DNA of 64,000 nucleotides. Source: Kineothrix sp. MSJ-39 (GTDB lineage: Bacteria > Bacillota > Clostridia > Lachnospirales > Lachnospiraceae). Both the position numbers and the translations under genes were made by a program. The notes beneath the pieces were generated by a model. The model saw only the letters and a list, made by a program, of their open reading frames with translations. It did no database searches and was not told the DNA's origin. Shown piece by piece: positions 26,468 through 36,053 of this stretch (positions are counted from its first letter, which is position 1; each line of letters opens with the position of its first letter). The stretch covers positions 56,436 through 120,435 of the forward strand of contig NZ_JAHLPN010000008.1 in NCBI RefSeq assembly GCF_018917935.1, in the 5' to 3' direction.

Positions 26468-27424
26468 ATGAAAATAGCGGTTTTAGAGAGAAACAGTGTC
26501 GGAACAGACATTGACGTAACCTGTTTTGAAGATTTTGGAGAGGTTGCTTATTATAGAAATACTGTAGCGGCAGATACGGCTGAAAAGGTAAAAGATGTTG
26601 ATATTATCATCGCCAACAAGGCGCCAATGAACGAAGAGACATTAAAAGATGCACCGAATGTAAAGCTGATCTGTGAATTCGCGACCGGATTTGACAATAT
26701 TGATCTGGAATACTGTAAAAAAAGAGGAATCAAGGTTGCCAATGTAAAAGACTATTCCACAGCCGCAGTGGCACAGCATACATTTGCCCTGGCACTTTAC
26801 TTATTGGAGCATCTGCCACATTATGATACCTATGTAAAGGACGGTGCTTATGGAGCGCAGGATCGGTTCAGCAATTTTGATCTGCCTTTCACAGAGCTTG
26901 CAGGCAAGACATGGGGCATTATCGGAATGGGCAATATCGGCAGAATGGTTGCAAAGATCGCAACAGCTTTCGGCTGTAAAGTTATTTTCCATTCCGTAAC
27001 AGGAAAGAGCACCTGTACGGAATATGAGCAGGTATCCAAGGATGAGCTGCTGGCGCAGTCCGATATTTTATCCCTGCACTGCCCGCTTTCTGACCTGACG
27101 AGAGACTTTATCGATAAAGAGGCACTTTCCAGGATGAAGAAGTCCGCTCTTCTGATCAACGTGGCAAGAGGTCCGGTTGTCAACAATACGGATCTGTATG
27201 AAGCGCTGGAAAGCGGAGAAATTGCGGCAGCAGGACTGGATGTACTGGAAAAAGAGCCGATCGCGGCAGACAACCCGCTCGGAAAGATCTGGGACAGCAA
27301 CAAACTGATCATTACACCGCATATGGCATGGGCTTCCGTAGAAGCACGTGAAAGACTGGTCAATGAGGTTTATAAAAATGTAGAAGCCTTCCTGAAAGGT
27401 GAAGACAGAAATATCATTGTGTGA
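26468..27424 (+). CDS. D-2-hydroxyacid dehydrogenase (NAD-dependent)
   Basis: The 318-residue enzyme has the Rossmann motif GMGNIGR near residue 157 and the catalytic Arg234 (NVARGPV), Glu263 (LEKEP) and His285 (TPHMAW). It is close to the hydroxypyruvate reductase/glycerate dehydrogenase group and would interconvert 2-oxo acids and D-2-hydroxy acids. Which acid is unknown. GAGGAG stands before the start. Confidence 0.93.
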   Translation: MKIAVLERNSVGTDIDVTCFEDFGEVAYYRNTVAADTAEKVKDVDIIIANKAPMNEETLKDAPNVKLICEFATGFDNIDLEYCKKRGIKVANVKDYSTAAVAQHTFALALYLLEHLPHYDTYVKDGAYGAQDRFSNFDLPFTELAGKTWGIIGMGNIGRMVAKIATAFGCKVIFHSVTGKSTCTEYEQVSKDELLAQSDILSLHCPLSDLTRDFIDKEALSRMKKSALLINVARGPVVNNTDLYEALESGEIAAAGLDVLEKEPIAADNPLGKIWDSNKLIITPHMAWASVEARERLVNEVYKNVEAFLKGEDRNIIV

Positions 27425-27510
27425 TATAATAATCTGAAATAAACCGTAATAACAAACGGCAGAATGTAATATGGGAACAGTGTGAGAAGGCGCTGTTATA
27501 AGGAGTTACT

Positions 27511-29634
27511 ATGGCAGATAAAGAATTAGACAAGAATCAGCAGGAAGAGGACATCGATATTGATGCGCTCTTTGCAAAAATGATGGCCGATAAAGCAGCC
27601 AGCGGAGAAGAGATCAAGCAGGCTGAAGAAGAGCCGGTTGAAGCTGCGGAAGCGGAAGAGACACTTGCAGATACGGCAGAAGAAAATCCTTCACAAGAGT
27701 CTGCAGACGATATAGAGGCAGAAGAAGCAGAACCTGCGGATGCAGAGATTACAGAAGCTGTGGAGGATGCAGCGCCGGCAGATACAGAAGCGGAAGAGCA
27801 GTCCGTACCGGAAGCAGACATTGCCACAGAAGATGCGTTCCCGGAGGAGGGCTCAGATATAGCAGAGGAAGCAGCTGCAGAAGAAAGTGGGCAGGAAGAA
27901 TATGTTCCGGTTGCAGATATCGGTACGAAAAAGAGATTTTTCACTTTCTCACGCAGAATGTTACTTCTGGCACTTGTTCCGATGCTGGCAATCTGTATCA
28001 TGATCACCATGTTCAGCACAAAATCATTGCAATCCGGTCTGGAAGCGGAGATAGAGAAATCTCTTCAGATCGTGGCAACTTCTCTGGACGAAACATACAG
28101 CAATCTGTATGAGGGCGATTATAAGCAGGATCTGACAGGACGTGTGACCAAGGGCGAAGTGCTCATTACGGGTGATAACAAGCTGCTTGATGCACTGAAG
28201 GAAAGAACCGGATTTGAAATGACTCTGTATTTCAACAATATGAGACTGATCACAACCGTTAAGAGAGAAAAAGGCGGCAGATCTACCGGAACGAGACTGG
28301 ATAAAGAGATCGCCGAAAAGATCAAGAACGGAGAATCCGTTTTCGTGGAAAATGCGGAGATCGAAGGAAATGTATATTATGCCTATTATCAGCCGCTCTT
28401 AAATGCGGATGGTTCGGTGGCAGGTGCGATCGGTGTTGCAAAAGAGGCAGAAGATGTACAGGCTAATATCAAGGAGCAGACGACAAAGATCATCATCATG
28501 TCTGTGGTTCTGATGGGTATTGTATCGATCATCATTGTACTTCTGGCATCCAAGATGGTATCTGTTATGGAAGAGACAAGAAAGTTCCTGGGACAGATCG
28601 TAAAGGGTGAGCTTTCTACCAATGTGAATAAGAAGATCACAAAGCGAAACGACGAGCTGGGAGATATTTACAATATTTCCATTCAGTTGCAGAATGAGCT
28701 GAGACGTATCGTATCAGATATTAAAAAATCCTCTTCAGACCTGATCACATCAGCAGATCAGCTGACAAATATGGCGGTCAATACAAGAGGAACTGTAGAT
28801 GTAGTATACCAGTCACTGGAGGAAATTACCAAGGGTTCTGCAACGCAGGCTGACGAAACAGGTGTTGCAAAGCATAATGTTGACCGTATCGGCGAGCAGA
28901 TCACCTACATTACAGATGAGGTAGATGCACTGACAAGACATGCGGAACAGATGTCAGATGCAGAAAAGGCTTCTGAGGTGATCATCGGTGAATTAAACGC
29001 TTCCAATGAGGAAGCAAGTACTTCAGTAACAAAGATTGCGGAGCAGATCAATACACTGCATGATTCCATTGCATCCATCCAGTCCGCGATCACAATGATC
29101 CAGAATATTGCGGATGAAACAGATCTTCTTTCCTTAAATGCAAGTATCGAAGCTGCCAGAGCAGGAGATGCAGGTCGTGGATTTGCAGTCGTTGCACAGC
29201 AGATCAGTAAGCTGGCTGAGCAGTCCAATACGACGGCAGAGGAAGTAGAAAAGATCATTGCAGAGATCATTTCCGAATCTAACCGTATGGTTGAGGTAAT
29301 GGAAGAAGTGAAAGTGAAGATGGATCAGCAGCAGCAAAAACTGGATGAGACAATGGAGAAATCCAATGCAGTGGCTGTTGGTGTCAGCAACTCACTTGAT
29401 AATATTGAAAATATCCGCGGAAAGGTCAGTGTTCTGAGTGATTCAGGAGACGCTATCCAGGATGTGGTACATAACCTGGCATCTATTTCCGAGCAGAATG
29501 AGGCTTCTACAACAAGTACAATGAACTCTGCGCAGGGCATGAGCGATACGATGAACAACCTTGAGGTTTCATCCGAAAACCTTCGCCAGCTCGCCGGCAA
29601 ACTCGACGAAGCCCTCGCGATTTTTAAGATGTAA
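27511..29634 (+). CDS. Methyl-accepting chemotaxis protein with acidic N-terminal extension
   Basis: The 707-residue receptor has membrane segments at about residues 148-168 and 326-347 around a single-Cache-like sensor. A HAMP domain follows, then the signalling hairpin with tip region [18 protein letters not shown]. Unusually, roughly 140 residues precede the first membrane segment and consist almost entirely of Glu, Ala, Asp and Ser. This stretch should be cytoplasmic and disordered. No flagellar or che genes are in the window. AAGGAG precedes the ATG. Confidence 0.93.
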   Translation: MADKELDKNQQEEDIDIDALFAKMMADKAASGEEIKQAEEEPVEAAEAEETLADTAEENPSQESADDIEAEEAEPADAEITEAVEDAAPADTEAEEQSVPEADIATEDAFPEEGSDIAEEAAAEESGQEEYVPVADIGTKKRFFTFSRRMLLLALVPMLAICIMITMFSTKSLQSGLEAEIEKSLQIVATSLDETYSNLYEGDYKQDLTGRVTKGEVLITGDNKLLDALKERTGFEMTLYFNNMRLITTVKREKGGRSTGTRLDKEIAEKIKNGESVFVENAEIEGNVYYAYYQPLLNADGSVAGAIGVAKEAEDVQANIKEQTTKIIIMSVVLMGIVSIIIVLLASKMVSVMEETRKFLGQIVKGELSTNVNKKITKRNDELGDIYNISIQLQNELRRIVSDIKKSSSDLITSADQLTNMAVNTRGTVDVVYQSLEEITKGSATQADETGVAKHNVDRIGEQITYITDEVDALTRHAEQMSDAEKASEVIIGELNASNEEASTSVTKIAEQINTLHDSIASIQSAITMIQNIADETDLLSLNASIEAARAGDAGRGFAVVAQQISKLAEQSNTTAEEVEKIIAEIISESNRMVEVMEEVKVKMDQQQQKLDETMEKSNAVAVGVSNSLDNIENIRGKVSVLSDSGDAIQDVVHNLASISEQNEASTTSTMNSAQGMSDTMNNLEVSSENLRQLAGKLDEALAIFKM

Positions 29635-29647
29635 CAAACTGAGAGGA

Positions 29648-29711
29648 AAAAGAAAAAGTGGAATAATCCGAGCAAGCTTGCTTGCAGAGGATTACTCCAC
29701 TTTTTCTTTTT
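29648..29711 (+). terminator. Bidirectional terminator after the chemoreceptor
   Basis: AAAAAGAAAAAGTGGA and TCCACTTTTTCTTTTT pair with an inner TAATCC/GGATTA and a small CAAGC/GCTTG top. A-runs and T-runs on both sides fit termination on both strands. Confidence 0.85.
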
Positions 29712-29715
29712 TTGG

Positions 29716-30110
29716 CGAAGCCATACATGAGCAAAATGAGCTACGTAGTAGCGAGAAGCCTCGAAGAGGCGATTTTGCGAATGTACTCGCAGTTTGTTAT
29801 AGATATCAAACCGTCTGCGGAGCAGACGATAGAGCACCGAAGGTGCGGGTTTGCGAGTCTACAGTATAAAAAAGGAACATTCCCGGCAGAGGAATGTTCC
29901 TTTTTCTTTTCGAAGCCATACATGAGCAAAATGAGCTACGTAGTAGCGAGAAGCCTCGAAGAGGCGATTTTGCGAATGTACTCTCGGTTTGTTACAAGTG
30001 TCAAACCGTCTGCGGAGCAGACGATAGAGCACCGAAGGTGTGGGTTTGCGAGTCTACGATATAAAAAAGGAACATTCCCGGCAGAGGAAAGTTCCTTTTT
30101 TCTTTTTATT
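29716..30110. repeat. Tandem pair of 195-bp multi-branched hairpin units
   Basis: Two copies (29716-29910 and 29911-30110) each hold three structures. The first is a two-arm junction closed by ACAT..GCAAAAT/ATTTTGC..ATGT with arms CTAC-gta-GTAG and GCCTC-gaa-GAGGC. The second is a three-arm cloverleaf closed by ACTCGCA/TGCGAGT with arms GTTTG/CAAAC, CGTCTGC/GCAGACG and GCACC/GGTGC. The third is a terminator-like AAAAAGGAACATTCC hairpin. They lie between the convergent chemoreceptor and SPFH genes. A plus-strand open frame across them has no credible start and looks spurious. An untranslated structured RNA or stacked mobile hairpins are the options. Confidence 0.75.
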
Positions 30111-30124
30111 TACGGCGAAGCCTA

Positions 30125-31381
30125 TTACATCGGCTTCTTCGTTCCACATTCGGTACAGAACTTGCCTTCATTCTTTGTACCGCATTCCGGGCAGAACCAC
30201 TGCATTTTCACAGGTTCTTCCGGTTTCTTGGCACCACACTCGGTACAGAACTTACCGCTGTTCTTTGCACCGCAGCTGCAGATCCATTCGCCTGCTGCGG
30301 GAGCACTCTGCTGTGGAGCCGGAGCTGCCTGCTGAGGCTGGGCTTGTGCTGCCTGCGCCTGTTCCTGTGCAGCCATGTTAAATAATGTATTGGCATTTAA
30401 ACCGCCTGCAGCGTTTGCCATATTCATGCCTGCAAAAGCCATCATAGGACCTGTGCTTGTATTGCTGGCAGCGGCTTTCATTGCTTCTGCCTGTGCACTT
30501 GTCAGAGTGGCAGCAGCCATGCTTGTATTGCGAAGTACTGCAGTCTTCTGCAGATCTTTGATCATCTTTTCGTCTTCCGGAGAAGCAGTAACTGTATTGA
30601 CACCGAAAGAAGCAACTTTAATACCACGAAGATTGGTCCATTTCTCGGAAAGAACTTCATTTAATGCATCTGCAAGCTCCATAGTATGAGCAGGAATGTT
30701 GCTGTAACGGACACCAAGCTCGGAAATCTTTGCAAAAGCAGGCTGGAGTGCTGTCAGAAGCTCTGTTTTCAGCATACTGTCGATGTTGTCTCTGGTGTAG
30801 TCGTCTGTCACATTACCGCAGACATTGGTGTAGAACAGAAGCGGATCTACGATCTTATACGAATATTCACCGTTGCAGCGAAGCGCGATATCGATATCCA
30901 GTCCGATATTATTGTCTACGACACGGAACGGTACCGGATTCATTGTACCGTATTTATTGCCGAGGATCTCCTTCGTATTGATGAAGTACACACGCTGATC
31001 CTTAGCCGGATCACCACCCATGGAAATACGTTTTCCGATTATGGCGAAGGTCTGTTTGATGCTGTCACCCAGAGAACCATAGAAAATACTCGGTTCGGAT
31101 GATGTATCATAAACAAATTCACCCGGTTCAGCACAAACTTCCACGATCTTACCCTGATCCACGATCAGCATACACTGTCCGTCATTGACAGCAATAATAG
31201 AGCCGTTGGAAATAATATTATCCTCGCCCTTTGTGTTGCTGCTTGACCGCTTATTGCTGGTGCGCTTTTCCCCTTTTGTTACCAGTACATCTGCCGCCAT
31301 GGAGTCACAGTAAAAATACTCACGCCACTGATCTCCGAGTGCAGATCCGATTGCATTTCCGGTTGCTTTAATTAATCCCAT
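30125..31381 (-). CDS. SPFH domain protein with C-terminal double zinc ribbon
   Basis: The 418-residue protein begins like YdjI-type SPFH/virion-core-like proteins (MGLIKATGNAIG), with the band-7-like domain through about residue 290 and an Ala/Gln/Pro-rich linker. Two short zinc ribbons follow (CSCG..CTEC and CPEC..CTEC). Such proteins associate with membrane stress systems in Bacillus, but a role here is not shown. AAAGGAGG precedes the ATG. Its 3' end faces the tandem structured repeats. Confidence 0.85.
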   Translation of the reverse strand: MGLIKATGNAIGSALGDQWREYFYCDSMAADVLVTKGEKRTSNKRSSSNTKGEDNIISNGSIIAVNDGQCMLIVDQGKIVEVCAEPGEFVYDTSSEPSIFYGSLGDSIKQTFAIIGKRISMGGDPAKDQRVYFINTKEILGNKYGTMNPVPFRVVDNNIGLDIDIALRCNGEYSYKIVDPLLFYTNVCGNVTDDYTRDNIDSMLKTELLTALQPAFAKISELGVRYSNIPAHTMELADALNEVLSEKWTNLRGIKVASFGVNTVTASPEDEKMIKDLQKTAVLRNTSMAAATLTSAQAEAMKAAASNTSTGPMMAFAGMNMANAAGGLNANTLFNMAAQEQAQAAQAQPQQAAPAPQQSAPAAGEWICSCGAKNSGKFCTECGAKKPEEPVKMQWFCPECGTKNEGKFCTECGTKKPM

Positions 31382-31405
31382 AATTTCCTCCTTTATATGT
31401 ATGCA

Positions 31406-32491
31406 TTATATGATTGATGCAATTTTAATATTTTGATTGGCTGCCAGATCCAGAAATTTATTACAACATTTGATCGTCGGCTTGGAAAGATAAGAAGGAT
31501 TCATAAATACAACTTCCCCTTCCAGTCCATTGTTTAATAAAATACGTTCGCCAATAAAGCTGTTGCTGATATGTCTCAGAAATTCCAGAAACAGCTCCGG
31601 ATCATATTTCTGAAAACCGTCCTGCTCAAATGACTCGATCACGGAGAACGGACAGAGCGGATTACGATAGCATCTGTTACTCGTCATGGCATCGTAAATA
31701 TCAACGATCGTGACCATTTTGGCAAAGAACGATATCTTATCGGCAGTAAAACCATACGGATAGCCACTGCCATCACATTTCTCATGATGCATCAGAGCTG
31801 CATTCTTAACTTCTTCAGGCAGATTATACTGGTCGAGCAGGTTATAACCGTCAAGCGGATGACGCTTGATCGCTTCGAACTCGGTCTTGGTAAGAGTGCC
31901 CGGCTTTTTCAGAATCGCTTCCGGTACTTTCAGCTTACCGACATCATGGAATAATCCACAGGATGTGGCAAGGACACGCTCATCCTTACTCAGGTTCAGC
32001 CATCCGGCAAAAATATTGCAGATAATGGCAGAATTGATACTGTGCGCATATGTGGAATCGTCGTAATCCCGCATATTCAGCAGCATATCCATCATGCTGA
32101 TGGAGGAAGCATTGCCTTCTCCGATCAGGGCAAGCGTCTGGGACAGCAGATTTTCCGCATCAAAGCTGGAATTGGATTCTGCGATCTGGTTCAGCCCTGT
32201 CTGCAGAGATTCCACATGATCTTCAAAGCTCTTTTTGAAATTGATAAAATCGGGATTTGATTTGATACGTTCACTATAAGAAGGCGTGTCAAAAAAACTG
32301 GTCTGCGGCGGCGCAACTTCTTCGTCCTCAATGCGGACAGAGTAAATTGCGAAGGCTTCCAGCTTTTCGATTCCGTTTTGCGTGAGGATGATCTTTTTCG
32401 GAAGGATCAGTTGTCCATCTATGGAAAAAATGTCTTCCGCAGTGATCATACCGGGATGTAGATCTTTTACAAGAAGTTTTCTCATACGCAT
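31406..32491 (-). CDS. HD-GYP domain protein, putative c-di-GMP phosphodiesterase
   Basis: The protein, about 361 residues, has an N-terminal regulatory segment of about 130 residues and an HD-GYP domain. The domain carries HDVGKLKVPEAIL, HHEKCDGSGYP and the DIYDAMTSNR motif. The family degrades cyclic di-GMP or related dinucleotides. I prefer the ATG at 32491, which has AGAGG five bases upstream; a GTG at 32497 and an ATG at 32485 are alternatives. It lies downstream of ptsI but behind a terminator, so it probably has its own promoter. Confidence 0.87.
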   Translation of the reverse strand: MRMRKLLVKDLHPGMITAEDIFSIDGQLILPKKIILTQNGIEKLEAFAIYSVRIEDEEVAPPQTSFFDTPSYSERIKSNPDFINFKKSFEDHVESLQTGLNQIAESNSSFDAENLLSQTLALIGEGNASSISMMDMLLNMRDYDDSTYAHSINSAIICNIFAGWLNLSKDERVLATSCGLFHDVGKLKVPEAILKKPGTLTKTEFEAIKRHPLDGYNLLDQYNLPEEVKNAALMHHEKCDGSGYPYGFTADKISFFAKMVTIVDIYDAMTSNRCYRNPLCPFSVIESFEQDGFQKYDPELFLEFLRHISNSFIGERILLNNGLEGEVVFMNPSYLSKPTIKCCNKFLDLAANQNIKIASII

Positions 32492-32553
32492 TCCCACCTC
32501 TTTGCAGAAATATTACTATCTATATCATAGAAGAAATTGGAATGCGTGTCAAT

Positions 32554-32583
32554 GAAAAGAGAACTCCCTTACGGAAGTTCTCT
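32554..32583 (-). terminator. Terminator of the sucrose PTS operon, overlapping the ptsI stop
   Basis: On the minus strand AGAGAACTTCC and GGGAGTTCTCT pair (one wobble) around GTAA and are followed by TTTTC. The ptsI stop codon TAA lies in the loop, so the last codons form the 5' arm. Confidence 0.8.
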
Positions 32584-34179
32584 GATCAGATTACGGATTG
32601 TTAAAATATAAGCGGGAGAAACGGATAATTCGTCAATTCCCATCTCAATAAAACGTTTTGTCAAAGCAGTGTCACTGCCAAGTTCACCACAGATACCAAC
32701 CCAGCAGTTTTCCTTATGGCCGTTGTCGATGACCATCCGGATCATGCGCAGGATAGCTTCGTGGTGAGGGTTATAAAAGGTATCCAGTGCTTCGTTCTGC
32801 CTGTCGATCGCCAGTGTATACTGGGTCAGGTCATTCGTACCAATGCTGAAGAAATCAACTTCCTTTGCCAGAAGATCACTGATCATAACGGCTGCAGGGG
32901 TTTCGATCATAATACCGATCTCAACTTCTCCGAACGGAATCTGCTGCGTGGTCAGTTCATCGCGAACCTGGGCAAGGATTTCTTTGATCTGTCTGACCTC
33001 TTCCACAGAAGTGATCATTGGGAACATGATCGAGATCGTACCATAGGCACTGGCCCGTAAGATCGCACGGAGCTGCACCTTGAAGATCTCGGGTCTTTCC
33101 AGACAGATACGGATCGCACGAAAGCCCATTGCAGGATTTTCTTCTTTTGGCAGGTCGAAATAAGCAACCTGCTTATCTGCACCGATATCAAGTGTGCGGA
33201 TGATGACCTTTTTGCCTGCCATATTTTCCGCAACAGTCTTGTAAGCGTGGAACTGTTCTTCCTCGGTCGGATAATCCTGTGCTTCCAGATATAAAAATTC
33301 GCTGCGGAACAGTCCGATTCCGCCTGCATCGTTGGCAAGGGCGGCTGCAACATCGGATACGTTACCGATATTGGCGTAAAGGTTGATCTTTTTGCCGCTT
33401 TTTGTAACGGTTTCTTTTCCTTTCAGTTCCGCTAAAAGCTGTTTCTGCCGTAGTTCTTCTTCTTTTTTTGCCTGCATCTGGGCAAGAAGTACTTCATCAG
33501 GCTCGATGATCAGTGTTCCGTTATGCCCGTCTACGATCGCCATTTTGCCGTTCCATTCGTCTTTGACCGGAATCCCCACAAGAGCGGGAATCCCCATGGT
33601 GCGGGCTAAGATAGCGGTATGGGAATTGGAAGAGCCGAGTGTTGTCACAAAAGCAAGCAGGTTATCTTTATCCATCTGTACAGTTTCGCTGGGTGCAAGA
33701 TCTTCTGCCATGATAATAACCGGCTCCTTGATCTCGGACTCGCCGGACTGTCCCATAAGAACGCGGATCAGGCGGTCGGAGATATCTTTGACATCGGCTG
33801 CACGTCCCTGCATATATTCATCATCCATGGATGCAAATAACTGGGAGAAGTTATCGCCGGTGCTTGCAACCGCAAATTCTGCATTTACCTGCTGGGAGCG
33901 GATGATATGGTACACGCTGTCGAGGTAATCATCATCATCGAGCATCATCATATGGATCTCAAAGATCATAGCACCGGATTCACCGACCTGGGCAAGTGCT
34001 TTGTCATAAAGAGCCTGTAACTGGGCACCTGCTTCTTCACGCGCACGGTCGAAACGGCTGATCTCAGCTTCCGGATCAGTGATCTTTGTTCTCTTAACCT
34101 GCTGTTGTTCTTTTTCATATTTGCAGATCTTTCCGATCGCAATCCCATTAAAGATTGATTTTCCCTGATAGGTTTCCAT
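32569..34179 (-). CDS. ptsI: PTS Enzyme I (phosphoenolpyruvate-protein phosphotransferase)
   Basis: The 536-residue enzyme takes phosphate from phosphoenolpyruvate and passes it to HPr. The active His187 lies in GSSNSHTAI, and the PEP-binding barrel has FRSEFLYLE and GTNDLTQY. The length is near but slightly below the usual 570. It follows HPr by 62 bp on the same strand, at the end of the sucrose operon. AAGGAGG precedes the start. Confidence 0.96.
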   Translation of the reverse strand: METYQGKSIFNGIAIGKICKYEKEQQQVKRTKITDPEAEISRFDRAREEAGAQLQALYDKALAQVGESGAMIFEIHMMMLDDDDYLDSVYHIIRSQQVNAEFAVASTGDNFSQLFASMDDEYMQGRAADVKDISDRLIRVLMGQSGESEIKEPVIIMAEDLAPSETVQMDKDNLLAFVTTLGSSNSHTAILARTMGIPALVGIPVKDEWNGKMAIVDGHNGTLIIEPDEVLLAQMQAKKEEELRQKQLLAELKGKETVTKSGKKINLYANIGNVSDVAAALANDAGGIGLFRSEFLYLEAQDYPTEEEQFHAYKTVAENMAGKKVIIRTLDIGADKQVAYFDLPKEENPAMGFRAIRICLERPEIFKVQLRAILRASAYGTISIMFPMITSVEEVRQIKEILAQVRDELTTQQIPFGEVEIGIMIETPAAVMISDLLAKEVDFFSIGTNDLTQYTLAIDRQNEALDTFYNPHHEAILRMIRMVIDNGHKENCWVGICGELGSDTALTKRFIEMGIDELSVSPAYILTIRNLIRELP

Positions 34180-34241
34180 ATCATATCCTCCTTGCTATAC
34201 CATAAAGTAACTCCCGTGTAAGGCACATCGATGCTTTGGTT

Positions 34242-34499
34242 TTATAAAGTTTCAGCGAAAAATGCCTGCATAGCAGCAGCGGCTGCATCTTCATCAGGAC
34301 CTTCTACTGCAACAGTAACGGTATCACCGCATTTGACACCAAGGGACATCAGTGCCATGAGTTTTGTAAGCTCTGCTGTCTTTCCGTCCTTTGTCAGTGT
34401 AAATTTGGAAGAAAATTCCTTTGCTTTCTTTACGATCAGTCCAGCAGGTCTTGCATGGATTCCGATCTCGTCTTTGATTGTGTACTGAAATTCTTTCAT
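34242..34499 (-). CDS. ptsH: HPr phosphocarrier protein lacking Ser46
   Basis: The 85-residue protein has phosphoacceptor His15 in GIHARPAG and the usual HPr fold. It aligns without gaps to Bacillus HPr up to position 54. At position 46, where HPr kinase phosphorylates serine, this protein has lysine (ELTKLMALMSLG, Lys46). It should therefore carry phosphate to EII proteins but not act through HPr-Ser-P in catabolite repression. It lies between the GH32 and Enzyme I genes. AAGGAGG precedes the ATG. Confidence 0.95.
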   Translation of the reverse strand: MKEFQYTIKDEIGIHARPAGLIVKKAKEFSSKFTLTKDGKTAELTKLMALMSLGVKCGDTVTVAVEGPDEDAAAAAMQAFFAETL

Positions 34500-34545
34500 T
34501 TCTTTTACCTCCTTGAGATTATTTGAATAAAAATGGTTTCGTATT

Positions 34546-36012
34546 TTATCTGTCTGTCACTTTGCAGTCAAAGCCGGAGAGTGTGTAAGCGTTGACTTTC
34601 ATATCACCTGCAAACTCTACTGTATGTGCATGCCCGGTCTTGTAATATCTGCTGCTAAATACATAATGCCCGTTATTGACAAAGATTTCAATAGTAGAAT
34701 GATCGACCAGGATCTGCAGACTGCTCACTTTATTTTCTCTGATTTTTGCCTTTCGTATACAACGGCCACAGCCTTTTGCATCTTCCGCGCTGCATTCCTG
34801 ATCCGGTAAGAAGGAAAGAGAGAAAACAGCGGAAGCTGCATCATACTGAAGGCGCATTCCTTTGTCAATGATAATGGAAAAATCTTCATTTCCCGTCATA
34901 TCTGCCAGCATTTCAAAGGCACCTTCTGTCAGAAAACGATCTGAAGGAACGATGATTTCTTCTTTGCGCAGGGCGGATAATTCTTTTACCGGATTCTGGC
35001 AGATGTCGCCGGATGCATCAAGCGTCAGTTCTCTCGGAACAGTCAGTGTATGCTGCCAGCCTTCTGCAACAGTCGGATTTTCATATTCGATATCGCCGAT
35101 GCCCATCCAGCCGATCAGGATTCTTCTGCCTGCTTCATCAACGAAACTCTGCGGTGCGTAAAAATCAAATCCCATATCCCATTCTGTGAAAGGAGATAAG
35201 GTGTAATTTTCCAGATCTCCGAGGATGCGGTAATAGCCGGACTGATAAACGTTCTGATACCGATATTCCTCTGCTGCAATACCCTGTGGAGAAATGGAGA
35301 GGAAACGTTTTCCGTCGATCTGGAACAGATCCGGGCATTCCCACATATAGCCAAAAGGCTTTTCGGATCCGATGTACTGCTTAAAATGAAAATGTTCTTT
35401 ATCCGCAGCTTCATAAAGAAGAACACAGCCGACATCATCTTTTGTTCTGGCACCGAGTACCATATAGTATTTCCCGTTTTCTTTAAAAACCTTAGGATCC
35501 CTGACATGGCAGGATAAGGTATGCGGGTAATCTGCGCTTGTTAAAAGACATTTCTTGGCAGAAGCTGTGATGCCGTCTTTGGATGTGACCAGTGTTGTAT
35601 TGGAGCCACGTCCTTCATAGGTAAAGTCGAAATCACCGTCTTCCTTTGTATTGCCTGTATAATAAAGATACATGGTATCGTCTTCCACAAGCGCGCTGCC
35701 TGAATATACACCATCTTTATCCAGATCGCAGTCCGGTGATAAAAAGATGCCTGTATAAGTATAGTTTACAAAATCTTTTGTTTCATAGTGTCCCCAGTAT
35801 TTATCTCCTTCGCCGATGGCGGAGTAAGGAGAATACTGGAAGAAAATATGGTAAGTACCATGCAGCTGGCAGAGTCCGTTTGGATCATTCAGCCAGCCGG
35901 ATGGTGGCATCAGATGAAAGGAAAGTGCGGAATCTGTATGGGAAACCTTAGCCATGTGAGCCTGTTCCAGTTCTTTGATCTTTTTGTTGTCCTGTAATGT
36001 ATCGTGAACCAT
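34546..36012 (-). CDS. scrB: Sucrose-6-phosphate hydrolase (GH32)
   Basis: The 488-residue enzyme has the GH32 triad: Asp43 in WLNDPNG, Asp172 in RDP and Glu225 in WECPDLF. A C-terminal beta-sandwich follows. There is no signal peptide, consistent with intracellular cleavage of sucrose 6-phosphate to glucose 6-phosphate and fructose. It follows the PTS permease gene by 41 bp. The gene symbol is by analogy with scr operons. Confidence 0.93.
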   Translation of the reverse strand: MVHDTLQDNKKIKELEQAHMAKVSHTDSALSFHLMPPSGWLNDPNGLCQLHGTYHIFFQYSPYSAIGEGDKYWGHYETKDFVNYTYTGIFLSPDCDLDKDGVYSGSALVEDDTMYLYYTGNTKEDGDFDFTYEGRGSNTTLVTSKDGITASAKKCLLTSADYPHTLSCHVRDPKVFKENGKYYMVLGARTKDDVGCVLLYEAADKEHFHFKQYIGSEKPFGYMWECPDLFQIDGKRFLSISPQGIAAEEYRYQNVYQSGYYRILGDLENYTLSPFTEWDMGFDFYAPQSFVDEAGRRILIGWMGIGDIEYENPTVAEGWQHTLTVPRELTLDASGDICQNPVKELSALRKEEIIVPSDRFLTEGAFEMLADMTGNEDFSIIIDKGMRLQYDAASAVFSLSFLPDQECSAEDAKGCGRCIRKAKIRENKVSSLQILVDHSTIEIFVNNGHYVFSSRYYKTGHAHTVEFAGDMKVNAYTLSGFDCKVTDR

Positions 36013-36053
36013 GATAGATAAACTCCTTTTGTATTGTTTAGGTCTGGCAGATC

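Noticed and set aside
29716..30110. CRISPR array
   Set aside because: Only two 195-bp contiguous units, no spacers, no cas genes.
29682..30335. 217-codon plus-strand frame and its overlapping short frames
   Set aside because: It spans terminator hairpins and the tandem structured units and then runs antisense into the SPFH gene. The repeated peptide merely mirrors the DNA repeat.
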